Source of the DNA: Hypoxylon rubiginosum | Taxonomy: Eukaryota; Ascomycota; Sordariomycetes; Xylariales; Hypoxylaceae | Assembly (NCBI GenBank): GCA_902806565.1 | Contig: CADCXA010000016.1 | Location: 1,488,001 to 1,552,000, forward strand | DNA: 64,000 nucleotides | Direction: 5' to 3' | Shown: in pieces, positions 42,493 to 54,900 of the stretch | Numbering within the stretch: the first letter of the stretch is position 1 | How the letters are laid out: every line of letters begins with the position of its first letter | Notes under the pieces: generated by a model | Told to the model about the DNA's origin: nothing | The model's input: only the letters and a program-made list of their open reading frames with translations | Database searches by the model: none | Made by a program: the position numbers and the translations under genes

Positions 42493-45400
42493 ATGGCTGC
42501 CGCCGTAGCTTTCGAATTCTGCGCCACCGCGACAAGAAACGTTGCCGGTTGGCCAGAGACGCAACCTCCCGCGGCGATCGCGACCACGACTCCTCCGTGG
42601 GATGAATTAGACTTGGACACTCGGCTCGGACTAATTGCGAGAGCATGGGTTTTGTCGGCCCCGTCACTATCGTTGGTACGTGCTCTTGATACTTTCGGTG
42701 AACGTAATATCCTCTGGTTGCAGCTACACCGCCAACTTAGAGATGCTGGCGAACTAGTCGGCTTGCAACGCAATGTATCGTTGGCCTTGACTTTGAGGAT
42801 GTCTGCTTCAAGAGTCGGCGGCGGCAAGCATCGAAACTAGAAACTGACTGATTTGATTCCCAACAGGAACAGAACTGTAATTCCAATGCCAAACTCCACC
42901 ATCATCTCATATCAAAGCCGCTAGTGTTACCCGATCCCACCCCGAAACGATCACGAAGACTGTCGAAGCCACGCGACGAGCTACCATCACCTCCTGAATC
43001 CCCCGTTGATCCCGCCCGAACCGGCGACTTTGTCCGCCAAAGAGATCCGTCTCGTTCGGAAAATGGCTCCTCGCATCCTCCATCAGATGATTTACCGCGG
43101 CGTCGTAAACAGCGAAGAGATTTGCTGATTAACGATCCGACAGCCGAGCCCTATTTAGATCTTTCTTCCGAGGAGGGTTTCGTCCAGACGAAACCCCCCA
43201 AAAAAAATAGCAAGAAGAAGACGGGGCCGGCCCAAACGTTTGATTGGAGCGCCGAGTTGAATAAGGACGGCGACGGGGGCGGCGGGGGCGATGGTGGAGG
43301 CGGCGATCAAAATGGTGATGCTGGAAAGACTGGCGGCGGTGCTGGTGGCGACGACAAAGGTAGCGGTAACGGCGACGATAAGGATAAAGACAAGAAGGAT
43401 GATAAGAAGGACGACAAGAAGGACGAGAAAAAGGACGAGGGGGCCGACCCTAAACCAGACGACGGCTGGGGCACATTCGCAGCCGTCGGTAAGAAAAAGA
43501 AGAAGGGCAAGAGCCAAGTCGAGGAGAAGACCGAACCTTTGGATGCACCGACCAAACCAGACGCATTCGACGAAATCAAACTAGATGACCCTGGACCGTC
43601 ACTAGAGCTCAGCGCTGGCGGCGGTACACCAGATACCAAGTCCAATTTTCTCAGTACGTGGGGTAGCAGTTGGACTGCTGGCTCTTCATGGAGCTGGGGT
43701 TCAAGTAAAGAAGCTGACAAACCTCAAGTTAAAGAAGAAGAAAAGAAAGAAGAAACCGACACTAGTTCATGGAGTATCAACCGTCCCAAACCTAAGAAGA
43801 AGGGCGGAGCTGGATTCAGTTTCGGATCTTTCAACGAGGCAGAGGAGACCAAACCCGAGGAGTCGACCATTTCTGACAACAAATCCAAGGAGAAAAAGGG
43901 GGGTGATTGGGACTTTGGCCTCACGACATCGACTGGCAAGAAGGACAAGAAGCCATCTGTTTGGGATGCCGAACCCGAGCCCGAGAAGAAAGAGGAACCA
44001 GCTGGTGATGATAACTGGAGCAGTTGGGGTACGACTACTACGAAGAAGAAGGGCAAGAAAGGCGCCACAGCTTTAGCGCCCGAACCCGAGCCCGAGAAGA
44101 CCAAGATCGAACCTGTCGTAAACGCCGCCCCCCCCGCGGACGAGTTTCTTGTTCCCACGTCCAAGAAAGACAAGAAGAAAAAGAAGGGTGCAGTCGAGGA
44201 AATAAAGGAACCTGAACCTCCGGCACCTATACCCGAGCCTGAGCCCGAGCCCGAACCGGTGAAAGACGACCCTTGGACTTCCGCCTGGGGCGCGACTAAG
44301 AAACCCAAGAAGAAGAAGGGTATTGTGGAAGAAGTCATCGAGCCTAACCCGCCTGCTCCTCCACCTGCGCCCGATCCGGAACCTGAGGCCTCTACTGCTA
44401 TGGACGAAGGCTGGGGCTGGGGCATTACTGCAAAGAAGGAGAAAAAGAAAGGTAAGGCTACGGAGGACATTAAAATCGAGGAGCCAGCTTTGCAGCCTGA
44501 ACCCAAGGATACGAAGGAAGGGAATGACTTCTGGGGCAGCATCTCTACCTCTAAGAAGGACACGAAGAAGAAGAAGGGCAAGATTTCTGAGCCTGAGCCC
44601 GATCCCGAGCCCGAGCCTATTCCGGAACCGGAGCCAGAACCGGAGCCGGAGAAGAAGGATGATGACTGGATGAGTTGGGGTGTGACCAAGAAGAAGGGTA
44701 AGAAGGACAAAATCGGGGAGACTAAGACATCAGAACCTGAGACAGTACCTGATCCCGTCCCCGAGCCGCCAGCAGAGCCAGAGAAGAAGGAAGCCGACCT
44801 AAGTTTTTGGGGCACATCCAGCACCAAGAAGGAAAAGAAGAAGAAGAAGAAAGGTGCTGTTGAGGAAGAACTCCCCAAGGAAATTCCTAGGGAACCTGAG
44901 TCCGCTGAACCCGAGCCTCAACCGGACCCTGTCGAGCCGGAACCCGCTAAAAAGGAGGTGGATGATATTTTATCTTCCGGGATTACGAAAGAGAAGAAAA
45001 AGAAAAAGAAGAAGGGCGCAGTCGACCAGGAACCCCCTAAGGACCCAGAACCAGAGCCGGAGCCTGTCTACGAACCCGCACCGGAACCAGAACTGGAGCC
45101 AGAAATCATCAAGGAAGACAAGCCTGCGGAAGATGATTTCTGGACAACGCTTGGTGCTCCAAAGAAAGACAAGAAAAAGAAGAAGAAGGGCGCCGTCGAA
45201 GAACCCCCCCCTAAAGATCCAGAACCAGAACTTGTACCAGAGCAGAAGGAAGAGCCCACCAAGGACGATCTTCTCGGTTGGGGTACGACCTCTAAGGATA
45301 AGAAAAAGAAAAAGAAAGGAGGTTTAGATGAGACCCTCCAAGAACCGGAGCCTGACCCAGTACCCGAAACTTCTACCGCTCAAATCGATGACGATCCCAA

Positions 45401-48400
45401 TCCCTGGGGTTTCAGCGCTTCCAAGAAGGACAAAAAGAAAAAGAGCAAGAGTACGGCCATCATCGAAGACACCACCCCGAAGGATCCGGACCCGCCAGCG
45501 CCGCCAGCGCCGCCTTCCGAGCCGGAGTGGGATCCAGAGCCAGAGCCAAATTCCAAAACCATTGCCAAGACCCAGGAATCTGGTGGCAGTGCGTGGAGTT
45601 TTTGGGGCGCCACCAAGAAGGCACCTAAGATGCAAAAAGAAGATCCTGTAGCAACTGAACAAACTACGGAGGGCTGGCTAAACTGGGGCAAGAAAAAAAT
45701 CAAGGGTTCAGCAAGCGCTTTAGTCGAAGTCGAGAGGGAATCGGAGCACGACGAGCACGACGAACACGGCGATCCACCACCGGCCGCTCCCGAAGCCCCT
45801 GAAGCTGTGGATGGTGACAATTTCTGGGATACATCGGGTCCTGACAAGAAGGACAGGACCGGAGACAGTCTTATGCCCGATTCCATCGAGGAGCCCAGGA
45901 ATGACGACATATGGGGTCTATCCAGCAGCTCAAAGAAAGACAAGAAAAAGAAGGGTAGCAAGAATGCACCCGTCGAGATCGAGAACGGCTCTCACCTTAA
46001 TGGCGTTAAACCTGACTCAGTCGAAGAAAGCAAGGGTGACAAGCTCGACGACGATTGGGCCTGGGGAAGCCTAAGTAAAGGCAAGAAGAAGTCTCCGCCT
46101 CCAGCACCCACACCACCTTCGTTGGATATGAGCTTGTCCGGTCAAGAACTCGAAGAAAATGTCTGGGGTGACGTAAAAGGTGAAGAGGACGAGAAAGCTG
46201 CAGCAGAAGCAGAAGCAGAAGCAGCTGCAGCTGCAGACTTGGCAAACCAGATCGCCGTCGAAGAGGAAGAGCTCGCTGCACTCATAACTAAGAGTAAGAA
46301 AAAGAAGAAGTTCACCAAGAATGATCAAAAGAGACTCGATGAACTCACCGAGAAAGCCGACCGTCGCGCCGACGAGAAGGCCGCAAGGGAAGCAGAAGAA
46401 ACAGCCCAGCGAGAAGCCGAGGAGAAGGCAGCCGCCGAGGCCTTCGAAGCAGAAGAAAGAGCGAAGGCCGAAGCCTTGGAGGCCGAAGAGAAGGCTGCCG
46501 CCGAAGCCCGCGAAGCTGAGGAGAAAGCCGTCGCGGAGGAGCTTGCAGCCGAAATCGCCGCCGAGGAAGCCGAACTTGCTCAGTTGACGACCAAGAGCAA
46601 AAAGAAGAAGCTGACAAAGTTAGCTCAAAAGAGGTTCGACGAGCTCACCGAGAGGGCCAAGGCCCGTGCCGACGAGCAATTGAACAAAGATGACGAAAAC
46701 CAGGCTGGCCTTGATGAAGACCTAGCCGCGCTGGAGGCTGAGGAACAGGCAGCCAGGGAATTCGAGGAGCAGGCAGCTCGAGAGGCCGATGAGCAAGCGG
46801 CACGAGAGGCAAAGGAGCAAGCCGACCTCGAAGCCGAGGAGCAAGCCCGGCGCGAGCGCGAGGAGGCCGAAGCCGCGACCAAGAAGAAGTCGAAGAAAAG
46901 CTCCAAGTCCGAGGATAAGAAATCTAAGTCAAGCAGCAAGGACAAGTCGTCCAAGAAAGATAGGGAAAGGGAAAGGGAGAAGGAGAAGGAGAAGGAGAAG
47001 GAGAAGGAACAGGAGATGTTGGCAGAGGAAGAGAAAGAACAGGACCTAGAGCATGAAAACCCAAAATACGGCGACGATGACCTCGATCTTGACAATATCG
47101 ACCTGGCTCCTGAACAAATTGATGAGCTCCTATCGGGATTTGCGCCCCCCAAACCCGCTCCGCCTCCTCCTACGCAGTCTAAGCCGGATGCGTTTTCATT
47201 CTGGGGTGCTAAGCCAAGGAGCCCGGTGCCCGAACAGGTAAGCAGCTCCAAGACATCGGGAGCAGCCGAGATTAGCTATGCTGACTCATACAAGATTCTC
47301 GAAGATGCCACAATCGAGGACGCGCAAGACGCGCCATCTTCTTCCCGAGCTTTTATCGATGATGACTGGATGAAGCCGAAGAAGTCTAAGACTAAGGGTA
47401 GTAAACTTGCTGATAAACTTAAGAAATTCGAACGCGCCAACGAATTCGATGACGACCTGATTGACGGGCTCGCCGCGCCACCGCCGCCGCCGCCAGCTGC
47501 TCCTATCGCGCAACCCGCCGAGAGGTCATCCCAAGATTTTTTCCCGGGCGCTTTTCCTGACGATGAGAACGAAATCGTTGAGATTGTTGATATGGCACCA
47601 GTAGAGAAGAAAAAGAAAAGCAAGAAGAGCAAGGCCAAGGCTGTGATAGAGGTACCTCCTCCGCCGCCTGAGGTCCTCATTCCGCCTCCGCCGCCCCAAG
47701 TACCTATACCTCCTCCAGCCGTCTCCGAGTCGCCCCCGACACCACCCCCGGAGATCAAATCCTCCAAGAAGGAGCGACCAAAGGTTAATCGCGATGCAAG
47801 TGCGTCGTGGGGAGCATGGGGGGCTACGCCTCGCAAAGAGGAGAAGAAGTCCAAGCCAAGGTCCGAGGAGAAGAAACCCCGAAAAGAGAGGGAGGAGAAG
47901 ACGTCGTCATCCAAGGGCTCAACATCAGATAGGGACAAGGCTGAGGAGCGTGAGCACCGAGAGAAGAAAGTATCAACTCCCCCCAAGCCGCGCAAAAACA
48001 GCTTATTCCAAAGCACCCCGCCTGTTGCGCGTTCCATGTCCACCCGCGACAAGCGGCACGGCGCAAGCAAGTCAAGCTCACGTCGCCATTCCGTGGACAT
48101 GTCGGGCGGCCTAGTATCGCCACCGCCTGAGGAAATACCAGCCATGTCTTCCAAGGCTGCGAAGATTCTTGGCGTTGACAAGAGCCGTAGTCGCAGGAGC
48201 TCGGCAGCGCCCACTTACGAAGATGAGGATATCGTCATGGTTGGAGGGGCTGGCGACGTTTCCTCGAGCCCTCAGAAATCGTCTCGTAAGAGATCAAAGG
48301 TAGGCGCACACCTCCACATAGTAGCAGCCAGTATCACTGACTCGGAACAGGTCAAGACCGAAGACGACATTGTCATGGTTGACGCGGAGATACCTGCCGA

Positions 48401-49625
48401 TGCGACACCCCTCAGGCGATCGAACTCGAGTGCTAAAAAAGGGTTTTCTGGTCTCTTCGGGGGGCTTATGTCTTCGACCCCGACCCCACGCTCCGAAATG
48501 CGTCCCGAAATGCGTCCCGAGATGCGCCCCGATATGCGCCCTGAAATGCGCCGTCGCAACACGTATTACACGACAGAAGAGGAGTCTAGGCCTGATAAGC
48601 GGGCTAGACGCTCTTCGCGGGACCCTCGCGATATGGACACAGAGGCTATAGATGAAGAGAGGGAAGCTCGTCGCGCCGCCCGACGTGCAAGAAAGGCGGA
48701 AGAGAGGGCAGCCGAAGAGGCGCGCCTTGCGAAAGAGGATGCCCGCCGCGAACGGCGCAGGAGACATGAGGAGGAGGAGGAGGCGCGCAGACAGGCTGAT
48801 CGCGAAGCCCGGCGCGCAGAACGTCGGGCTGCCCGAGAGAGAGAGGCGGAGCGCATTGCTGCTGAAACGAAAGAGGCGGAAAAGGCGGAACGACGCCGGC
48901 TCCGCAGACTCGAAAAGGAAGCAGCTGCCGCAGCGGAAGCGGAAGCGGAAGCTCGACGAGCCACCCGAGCCGATCGGCGGCGTCCTCGTTATGCCGACGT
49001 TGAGGAGGACGAGGAAGAACGCAGGCGTAGGAGACACGAAGCTAAACGTGCCGAGGAAAAAGCAAGCCGGCGACGTTCGATGCCCGTCGACGAATATGCC
49101 TACCCTCCCGAACGCACCTCGCGACCTGCAGTATATGAGCACAAGCGAAGCAAGACTACTACGGCCTGGCCCCACTCGGGTACGGATTCCTGGGTGAAGG
49201 ATCACTCGGACGCCGGGCCGCCTCCCGAAGATGGCCCGTCCGCAGATGCCCCACCCCCGGAGGATGACGAGGAGGCTCGCCGCGCGGCACGCCGGGCTGC
49301 TCGTCGTCGCGCCAAGTACGGCGATGCCGAGGCCGACATGGATGATGACAGGCGCCGCCGTCGCGCACGTCGCGAGGAGCGAGAACGGCGCGACGAACGG
49401 GAACGGCGCGATGAACGGGATCGACGCGACGAACGAGATCGACGAGAGGAAAAGGACCGCAGAGAGCGTCGTCCGGGCGGCTCAGACGGTAGCGGCGGTG
49501 CCAGCGGGCCGCGCGAATCCGCACGTGAATCCGGGCGTGAATCTGGACCTCGCGAATCCTTCTTCGCGGAGTCGACGCCTCGAAGTAGTTGGTGGAGCAA
49601 GTTCACCGGCGGGTCAAGATTCTAG
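42493..49625 (+). CDS. Giant low-complexity protein with modular W/K/PE repeats
   Basis: Unrecognised protein of about 2313 aa. Proposed exons 42493-42675, 42724-42774, 42867-48299 and 48351-49625 are in phase 0 throughout; the main frame has no ATG for hundreds of codons after 42867, so an upstream exon is required, but exons 1-2 are tentative. Parts: a basic head (PDPTPKRSRRLSKPRDELP); a region of about 900 residues with roughly 18 modules, each a Trp-Gly element (such as WSSWGTT), a lysine block (KKDKKKKKG) and an acidic-proline stretch (PEPEPEPEP); an Ala/Glu coiled coil (AEEKAAAEAREAEEKA); Lys/Ser and proline-rich linkers; short SSKAAKILGVDKSRSRRSS; RPEM repeats; an Arg/Glu coiled coil with RRAARRARKAEERAAE; and a tail RSSWWSKFTGGS. 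The whole looks disordered with two long helices, suggesting a scaffold. Function unknown. Confidence 0.75.
43950..46130 (+). repeat. Degenerate module array inside the giant protein
   Basis: In the translation, lysine blocks of the type KKDKKKKKKGAVEE recur about every 40-60 codons, each preceded by a Trp-containing element (DDFWGT, DPWTSAWG, DDWMSWG) and followed by a PEPEPEP-type stretch. Copies are diverged at both DNA and protein level, unlike a young tandem duplication; limits are approximate. The regularity suggests selection for spaced charge blocks and tryptophans. Confidence 0.8.
48496..48554 (+). repeat. Short in-frame repeat coding EMRP/DMRP units
   Basis: Five near-identical 12-bp units (codons for Arg-Pro-Glu-Met or Arg-Pro-Asp-Met) in the giant gene. 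Being a multiple of three, copy change would keep the frame. Confidence 0.85.
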
Positions 49626-50704
49626 TCTAGACCTTTCGTGTCACGTTGTTCTATCCATTGGATTGCTGTATAGGTATTGTAGGTCTTTTTGGGGATATGC
49701 GTTTCTGGGCAGACCTTTTTTTCGAAAAAGGCATTGCTCCGTGTTTGTACCATCGCTTTGCTCTTGGGACCGGCTTGTACACTTCTCTATATAACACCCC
49801 CTTGGACAAACCCCAATTGCCCATGTTCGGGAGGGGGGTCACAGGTTCACCCTCAATGCATCCGCTCGGCATGCATAACATCTCTGTTGGTCATGTCTTG
49901 CAGCTGTGTGGCGACTGACGTGGCAAGGCTGAGAGCGGGATGTGGAAGCGGGAGATGGGCGGGATTGGACAGGGCTTGTATTTCCTATCCAACCCATCCA
50001 GCGGCCCGATGGGAAACACATACCCGATTGGATGAAAGATTATATGATATATCACGTTTAAGTTTGGGGGTTACTCTTGATGCTGGAATGTTTCTTTTTT
50101 ATTTGATTCGAGCGAGGCTCGGATGTGGTTCGATTATATACCCCCCACACTCTTACAAACATCAACTTTATCAGGTACTTATTATCCAGGCAGTTATCAT
50201 CGGGTTCTCAGGTAGCATGGCATCATTCATTATTTAGGAACTAGAATAAAGAGAGAATTTACTGTTACTTACTACCTTGTGGTCTTTATGTGTGAAATAT
50301 CGTTTGTTCGCATGGACCTGTGATGTGTTAGCCCCTTAAGCAGGTAGCCGTGACATGTAGACTGTCTTGATTTAGTCATGCCGTTCTAGAAGACTATCAG
50401 ATATCTACCATTGCATGAGTGTCTTTAGGGTGAGCTAGACGTATATAACTACATTCGCCTCCCTCCACTGAGGTGGTGTTTGTATTATGATTCACTCAGC
50501 TCAACTAAGTTGAGTCGGTTTCTGCAAAGGCACCTGCCAACATCCGCACGTTGATGCGTTCCTTCCCTCTAACACCTGCGTATCTATCCGGAAAAGAAGA
50601 AAGGCTTATAGGGCATTATTAGCGGTTGAATTGTAACGCAGTGAGTACTTTGACCAAAGCCAGAAGGCACCCATGGAGCAGTAGTTAGCTCGTTCCCCTC
50701 CCAT
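49626..50704. other. 3' flank of the giant gene
   Basis: About 1.1 kb, T-rich, no supported gene. Short open frames at 49646-50237 are not convincing. Confidence 0.5.
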
Positions 50705-50772
50705 GCCGTGGTGTAGTGGTAAGGGAAAGACCTGGGTGCAAATCCCGGTGGGTGCAAGTCAATTTTTTTTTT
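50705..50772 (+). pseudogene. tRNA-like remnant with pol III-type T-run
   Basis: An A-box-like TGGTGTAGTGGT (50709-50720) is followed by a T-arm-like hairpin: CTGGG (50732-50736), a 7-base loop TGCAAAT, and CCCGG (50744-50748). Ten T residues follow at 50763-50772, as after a pol III gene. The space between D-like and T-like arms is only about 11 bases, so there is no anticodon arm, and the acceptor ends (GCCGTGG and TGGGTGC) pair poorly. It is best seen as a deleted tRNA copy or a tRNA-derived SINE head. Confidence 0.4.
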
Positions 50773-51950
50773 AACGCGAGACGTAAGCGGTTCACGCCGT
50801 GTTCAGGGCATCAATATTCTTTTTTTTATTTTGTTTCACTTTTTACCCTCATCCTGTTTCTTCTCTTTCGTGAAGCTGTACGTCCTTATTTTCATGCCAT
50901 GTTATAGATACTTGGTGGTTTCTTTCGGTAGATACCTAAGAGACTCTATTTCATCTACACATCTCCTTATACTGGGTAGCCTACGCTGAACGTGACTAGT
51001 AGCACAGTCACATTAGATGATACGAATATCTATATGTAGAATCAAGTGCGTTCATGCTACTGGCAGACTGGACTACCCTTCTTATCCTATTGTAAGTTGT
51101 GACAGAACGGTCTGTGCTGCTACCTACTAGAGATATACACATACTGCTTTTTAGGATGCCCAACTCTATCCTATCAAGCAATGCCGGCTAACCAGCTGCT
51201 TTGCTGCTGCTGTGTAAACCGCCGCCATCTGTTGCCGATGTCAACAGTCACAGGATGAACTTTGATCGAAAACCAAAAATGATATAAAAAACGAGGGAAT
51301 CAACCTTTCCTCTCCCTCTCCCTCTCCCATGTTTATATCCCAACAATGCCACCCCCGATTTCCCAAGAGGAACGCCGGCTTGTAGTTTGTTCTGCGTTAT
51401 TCAATAGCGCCCGAGGCTAATTAATGCCAATGTAAAGGAAAAAAAGAAAAAGAAAAATGAGCCGATCAATGCCACCGCCATGCCTAACAATCGTGATGAG
51501 GCCTTCCTCTCTCATGTCCAAAAGACCGCACCTTTTTCGGGGAAATACTCCAATAAAAACATAACGCAGCAAGAATGGTAACTCGTGAGCTCCCAATGGC
51601 AAGTATAGCGAGAAGGGAGGGTTCTCCGTCTTCTAGAACCCCCTCGGTCACTCGCAGGACGCCGTTGCCCACATTTCAGTCAGTCAACCGCCCGCCCACC
51701 AACCGTAGCTTGAGAGAGAAAAAAAAACAAACAACTTCGCCTCGCAGGAGTATTCGTAAGAGAGAATCTTCGTGACACATTAAAAGTGTGGATATTTATA
51801 TAAGAGGATACCGTTTGCGGGCCTCGAGTAAGAGTGTATGGAAGGCGATTAGAAATACGAATCAAAGGATCTTAGCGTTAATATACTATATCGACGTGAA
51901 GTGCGCGGGAAATCCAGGGCGATCGAAGCGTGGCCCGACTAGGGTTATTC
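50773..51950. other. Intergenic before the adenylate cyclase 3' end
   Basis: About 1.2 kb. Contains a CTCTCCC-type repeat near 51310-51330. No gene supported. Confidence 0.5.
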
Positions 51951-54900
51951 CTAGTCGCTGCTGTTTTCATCGTCTTCGCCGTCCGTAGTAGCGAGGTCGC
52001 CGTATTTAGCCTTGTATCTTTCGAGCTCGGCCAGCTGAACGGCAAGGTTGTCGAGGACGACGGACATGGGCGTTCTGAGATCATCCAGGGAGCTGATTGG
52101 ACCCTGGCCCATGGCAATATGCCGCATGGAAAGTGAAGATACACAAGTCTGCAACATGATTAGCAAATGCAATCAAAATATATTCGATTGTAGATAGTCT
52201 TACCTCTATGCGGCTGACTTGGTGCTCCATGAAGTTAAATAGGAACCGTTCCGTAACCTCGCCGCCACGTTGCTTCATACGCTCTAGGAGCTCGGTTTCG
52301 GGTGGCTGCAAGCCCCTACCAGACATCTCTTCCAGAGAACTGCAGAGCATCTCTAGGCGCAGACTAACTTTCCATAGACACCAGATAATCTCCGGATCGA
52401 ATCCCAGGTTGCTCCCGGCTTGGAGGGTGGCAGGCTTCTCAGCGACCCCGACTGTGCCAGTGGAATTGTTATGATGCTCGATACGGCCAGCAAGCACATG
52501 CGGGTAGAGGGAGTAGATATACTCGGGGTTCTCGAGGCCTTTGAGTTTCCTCTCGCCCATTTCCTTGACTTCAAATCCTTGTGAACTGAGCGACTTCAGT
52601 TCTCTCCTAATCGCCGATGACCCTACATCGTCGTCGAACGTATCATCGGATCCCGCAGACCCAGTTCGCTCGTTTTCTTGGTACGTCTCTAGGCAGCGTT
52701 GGATTTCCGAGATGAAATCCGCAGACACGGTGATTTGACCTCCGTCAGCGACCGAGGAGATACGAGACGCCTTGTTCACCATCGGTCCGAAGTAATCCAT
52801 ACGGCGCGTCACCGGATCGATTTCGGCTACCGGCTCGCCGAAATGAATACCCATTCTGACCGACAAACCTTTAAAAATGAGGTTGTTCTCTTTGTCGAAC
52901 ACTTCCTGACAAGAAACCGAATTAAGAATTTCCGGAGGCCAGTCTATATTGAGCAATTGTGTCTGAACGGCGAAGCACCATAACAACGCCGCAGTGGCGG
53001 TAGGGAAGGAGACCATAAAAGCATCGCCTTCAGTCTTGACTTCGTAGCCACCGATTCTTCGAAGCTGCCGCCGCATAACCTCGTTATGAAGCTTGATTGC
53101 TGACCGCATTGCTTCGGGGTACATCTCCCACAGATTAGTTGAGTTCTTTATATCGGTGAAAACGATAGAAGGTTTGTCAATAGGAGCAGGAACTTCAGCT
53201 TCCAGTCTGTGTAGTGTCGAGTCTTGCACCTCGCCTTTCGCTTTCCTGCCTCGCTTGGTCGGATACTGGAATTCATCCGGAACACCTGAAGGATACAACG
53301 ACATGCTCTGCCCCCTATGCAAACGAGCGGACCGTTCCTGGCGGCGTTTAAGATCGGCGACGCTGATCATCATGATCATTATTTTCCCAGTTGCGCCATA
53401 TGCTATCGCCAGGTCGCGCAGCTTATGCGCAGCACGCATGAGGTCGCCTCGTTCTGACCGCGTTACGTCAACTACCAGTCCAGGTGCCAGATATTGCCAT
53501 AGCTCCTTCGTCGCTATCAGGATCGTTTCATCTTGCGGTGTGATGGAGATCTGAGTAATATTCGGAGCTGCCTGCACAGCCGGCATCAAATCGACGTACC
53601 CGAAAGCACGAGAGACTTCGAGCAAATCGTTCAACTTGCCCTGGCGTGACACCCAGCCTCCGGCATCGCGTATTCGCTGACGTTCGCTCGGTTCAGCAGG
53701 GTCATGCTTGCGGGTGAGGATCTTATGTGTGCCATCGGATTGGATGAGCATAGCCTGCGCATCGCCAACGTTGGCGACGTACAGCTCCTGAGCTTGAAGG
53801 TATGCGACTGTGGCAACTCCTCCAGAATTGAGATCTTCCTTACTCAAGACTACAGGGGCTGACGAGCCACGATGAGTCATCAATGGCCTCTTCTCGGTAT
53901 GCTCGATGGCTACCGTGACGAGGTCTTTGTTGAGCGAAAGGAATGCGCGTCTAAGCGCATCGATGGGTGTCTCTTGCTGACGGGTCTTGAGGGCCTTCAG
54001 TTCCATTGTGAAAATGTGACCGAAATTCTCATGAAGGTATTTGGCGATCTTAGAGCCACCGCTAGATAGCGCCTGGCCGTCGAATAAGCCCAAGAGTGTC
54101 TCTGAATCCGACGAGTTGAACCTCGGGACAACCAGATCAATGGTAGACAAGTGCTCGTTCCTGCCCAGGGTATCAGCCATACCATATGGTAGGTGACCAG
54201 CCAATGAACCCGAAGTTCTGACACGGCGATCTTCGCTCTGATCCGGGATACTTGGCTGGGTAAGGGTGACATCCATCAATCCGAGCACACGAAGATTCAA
54301 CAGCCGACTGAAATCGGTATACTGCTCGCGATTCTGCGACCCCAGACCAAGGTTTGACTGTTTGATTTCCAATCGTTTGTTTCCAGACAAATTGAGAAAG
54401 CGCAAATTGGGATTCAAATTCCAATTCCAATCGTATGGCACATTGGAAATATTGTATTTGAGGGAATTGTTTCCGCAATCCAAGACGGCCAACTTCTTAG
54501 CTCGTGAGATATCTGCCGGGAGGTTCGTAAATTTGTTGTTGTTAATGTGAAGCACCTGAAGCAAGCTATACTCCTCCAGGTCATCAACCGGCAAACTAGC
54601 CAAATCGTTGCCCGACAGATAAAGCTCTACAAGTTGAGGCCAATTCTTGATACAGCGCTGTGGCATATCGCTTAGGTCGTTGTATGACAAATTGAGCACT
54701 CGCAATTCTGACAGGAGTGTGATCTGATCAAACACGTCATCATCAAGCTGGTTATCAGCAAGATATAGATTTCTTAGTGAACCGGCGAACGTGTTCGTCA
54801 GTCGATTGGAAAGTCCAGAGTCTTTCCTCGACGATGCGGACGGGGTCATAACCCCATTGGCACTGCTGGCCGTTGTGCTTCGCGAAACTACCGAGGTCTT

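Noticed and set aside
43724..48214. Long minus-strand frames (384 and 312 codons) opposite the giant gene
   Set aside because: Phe/Ser/Gly-rich shadows of Lys/Glu/Pro repeats; they end and start with the repeats and have no own signals.
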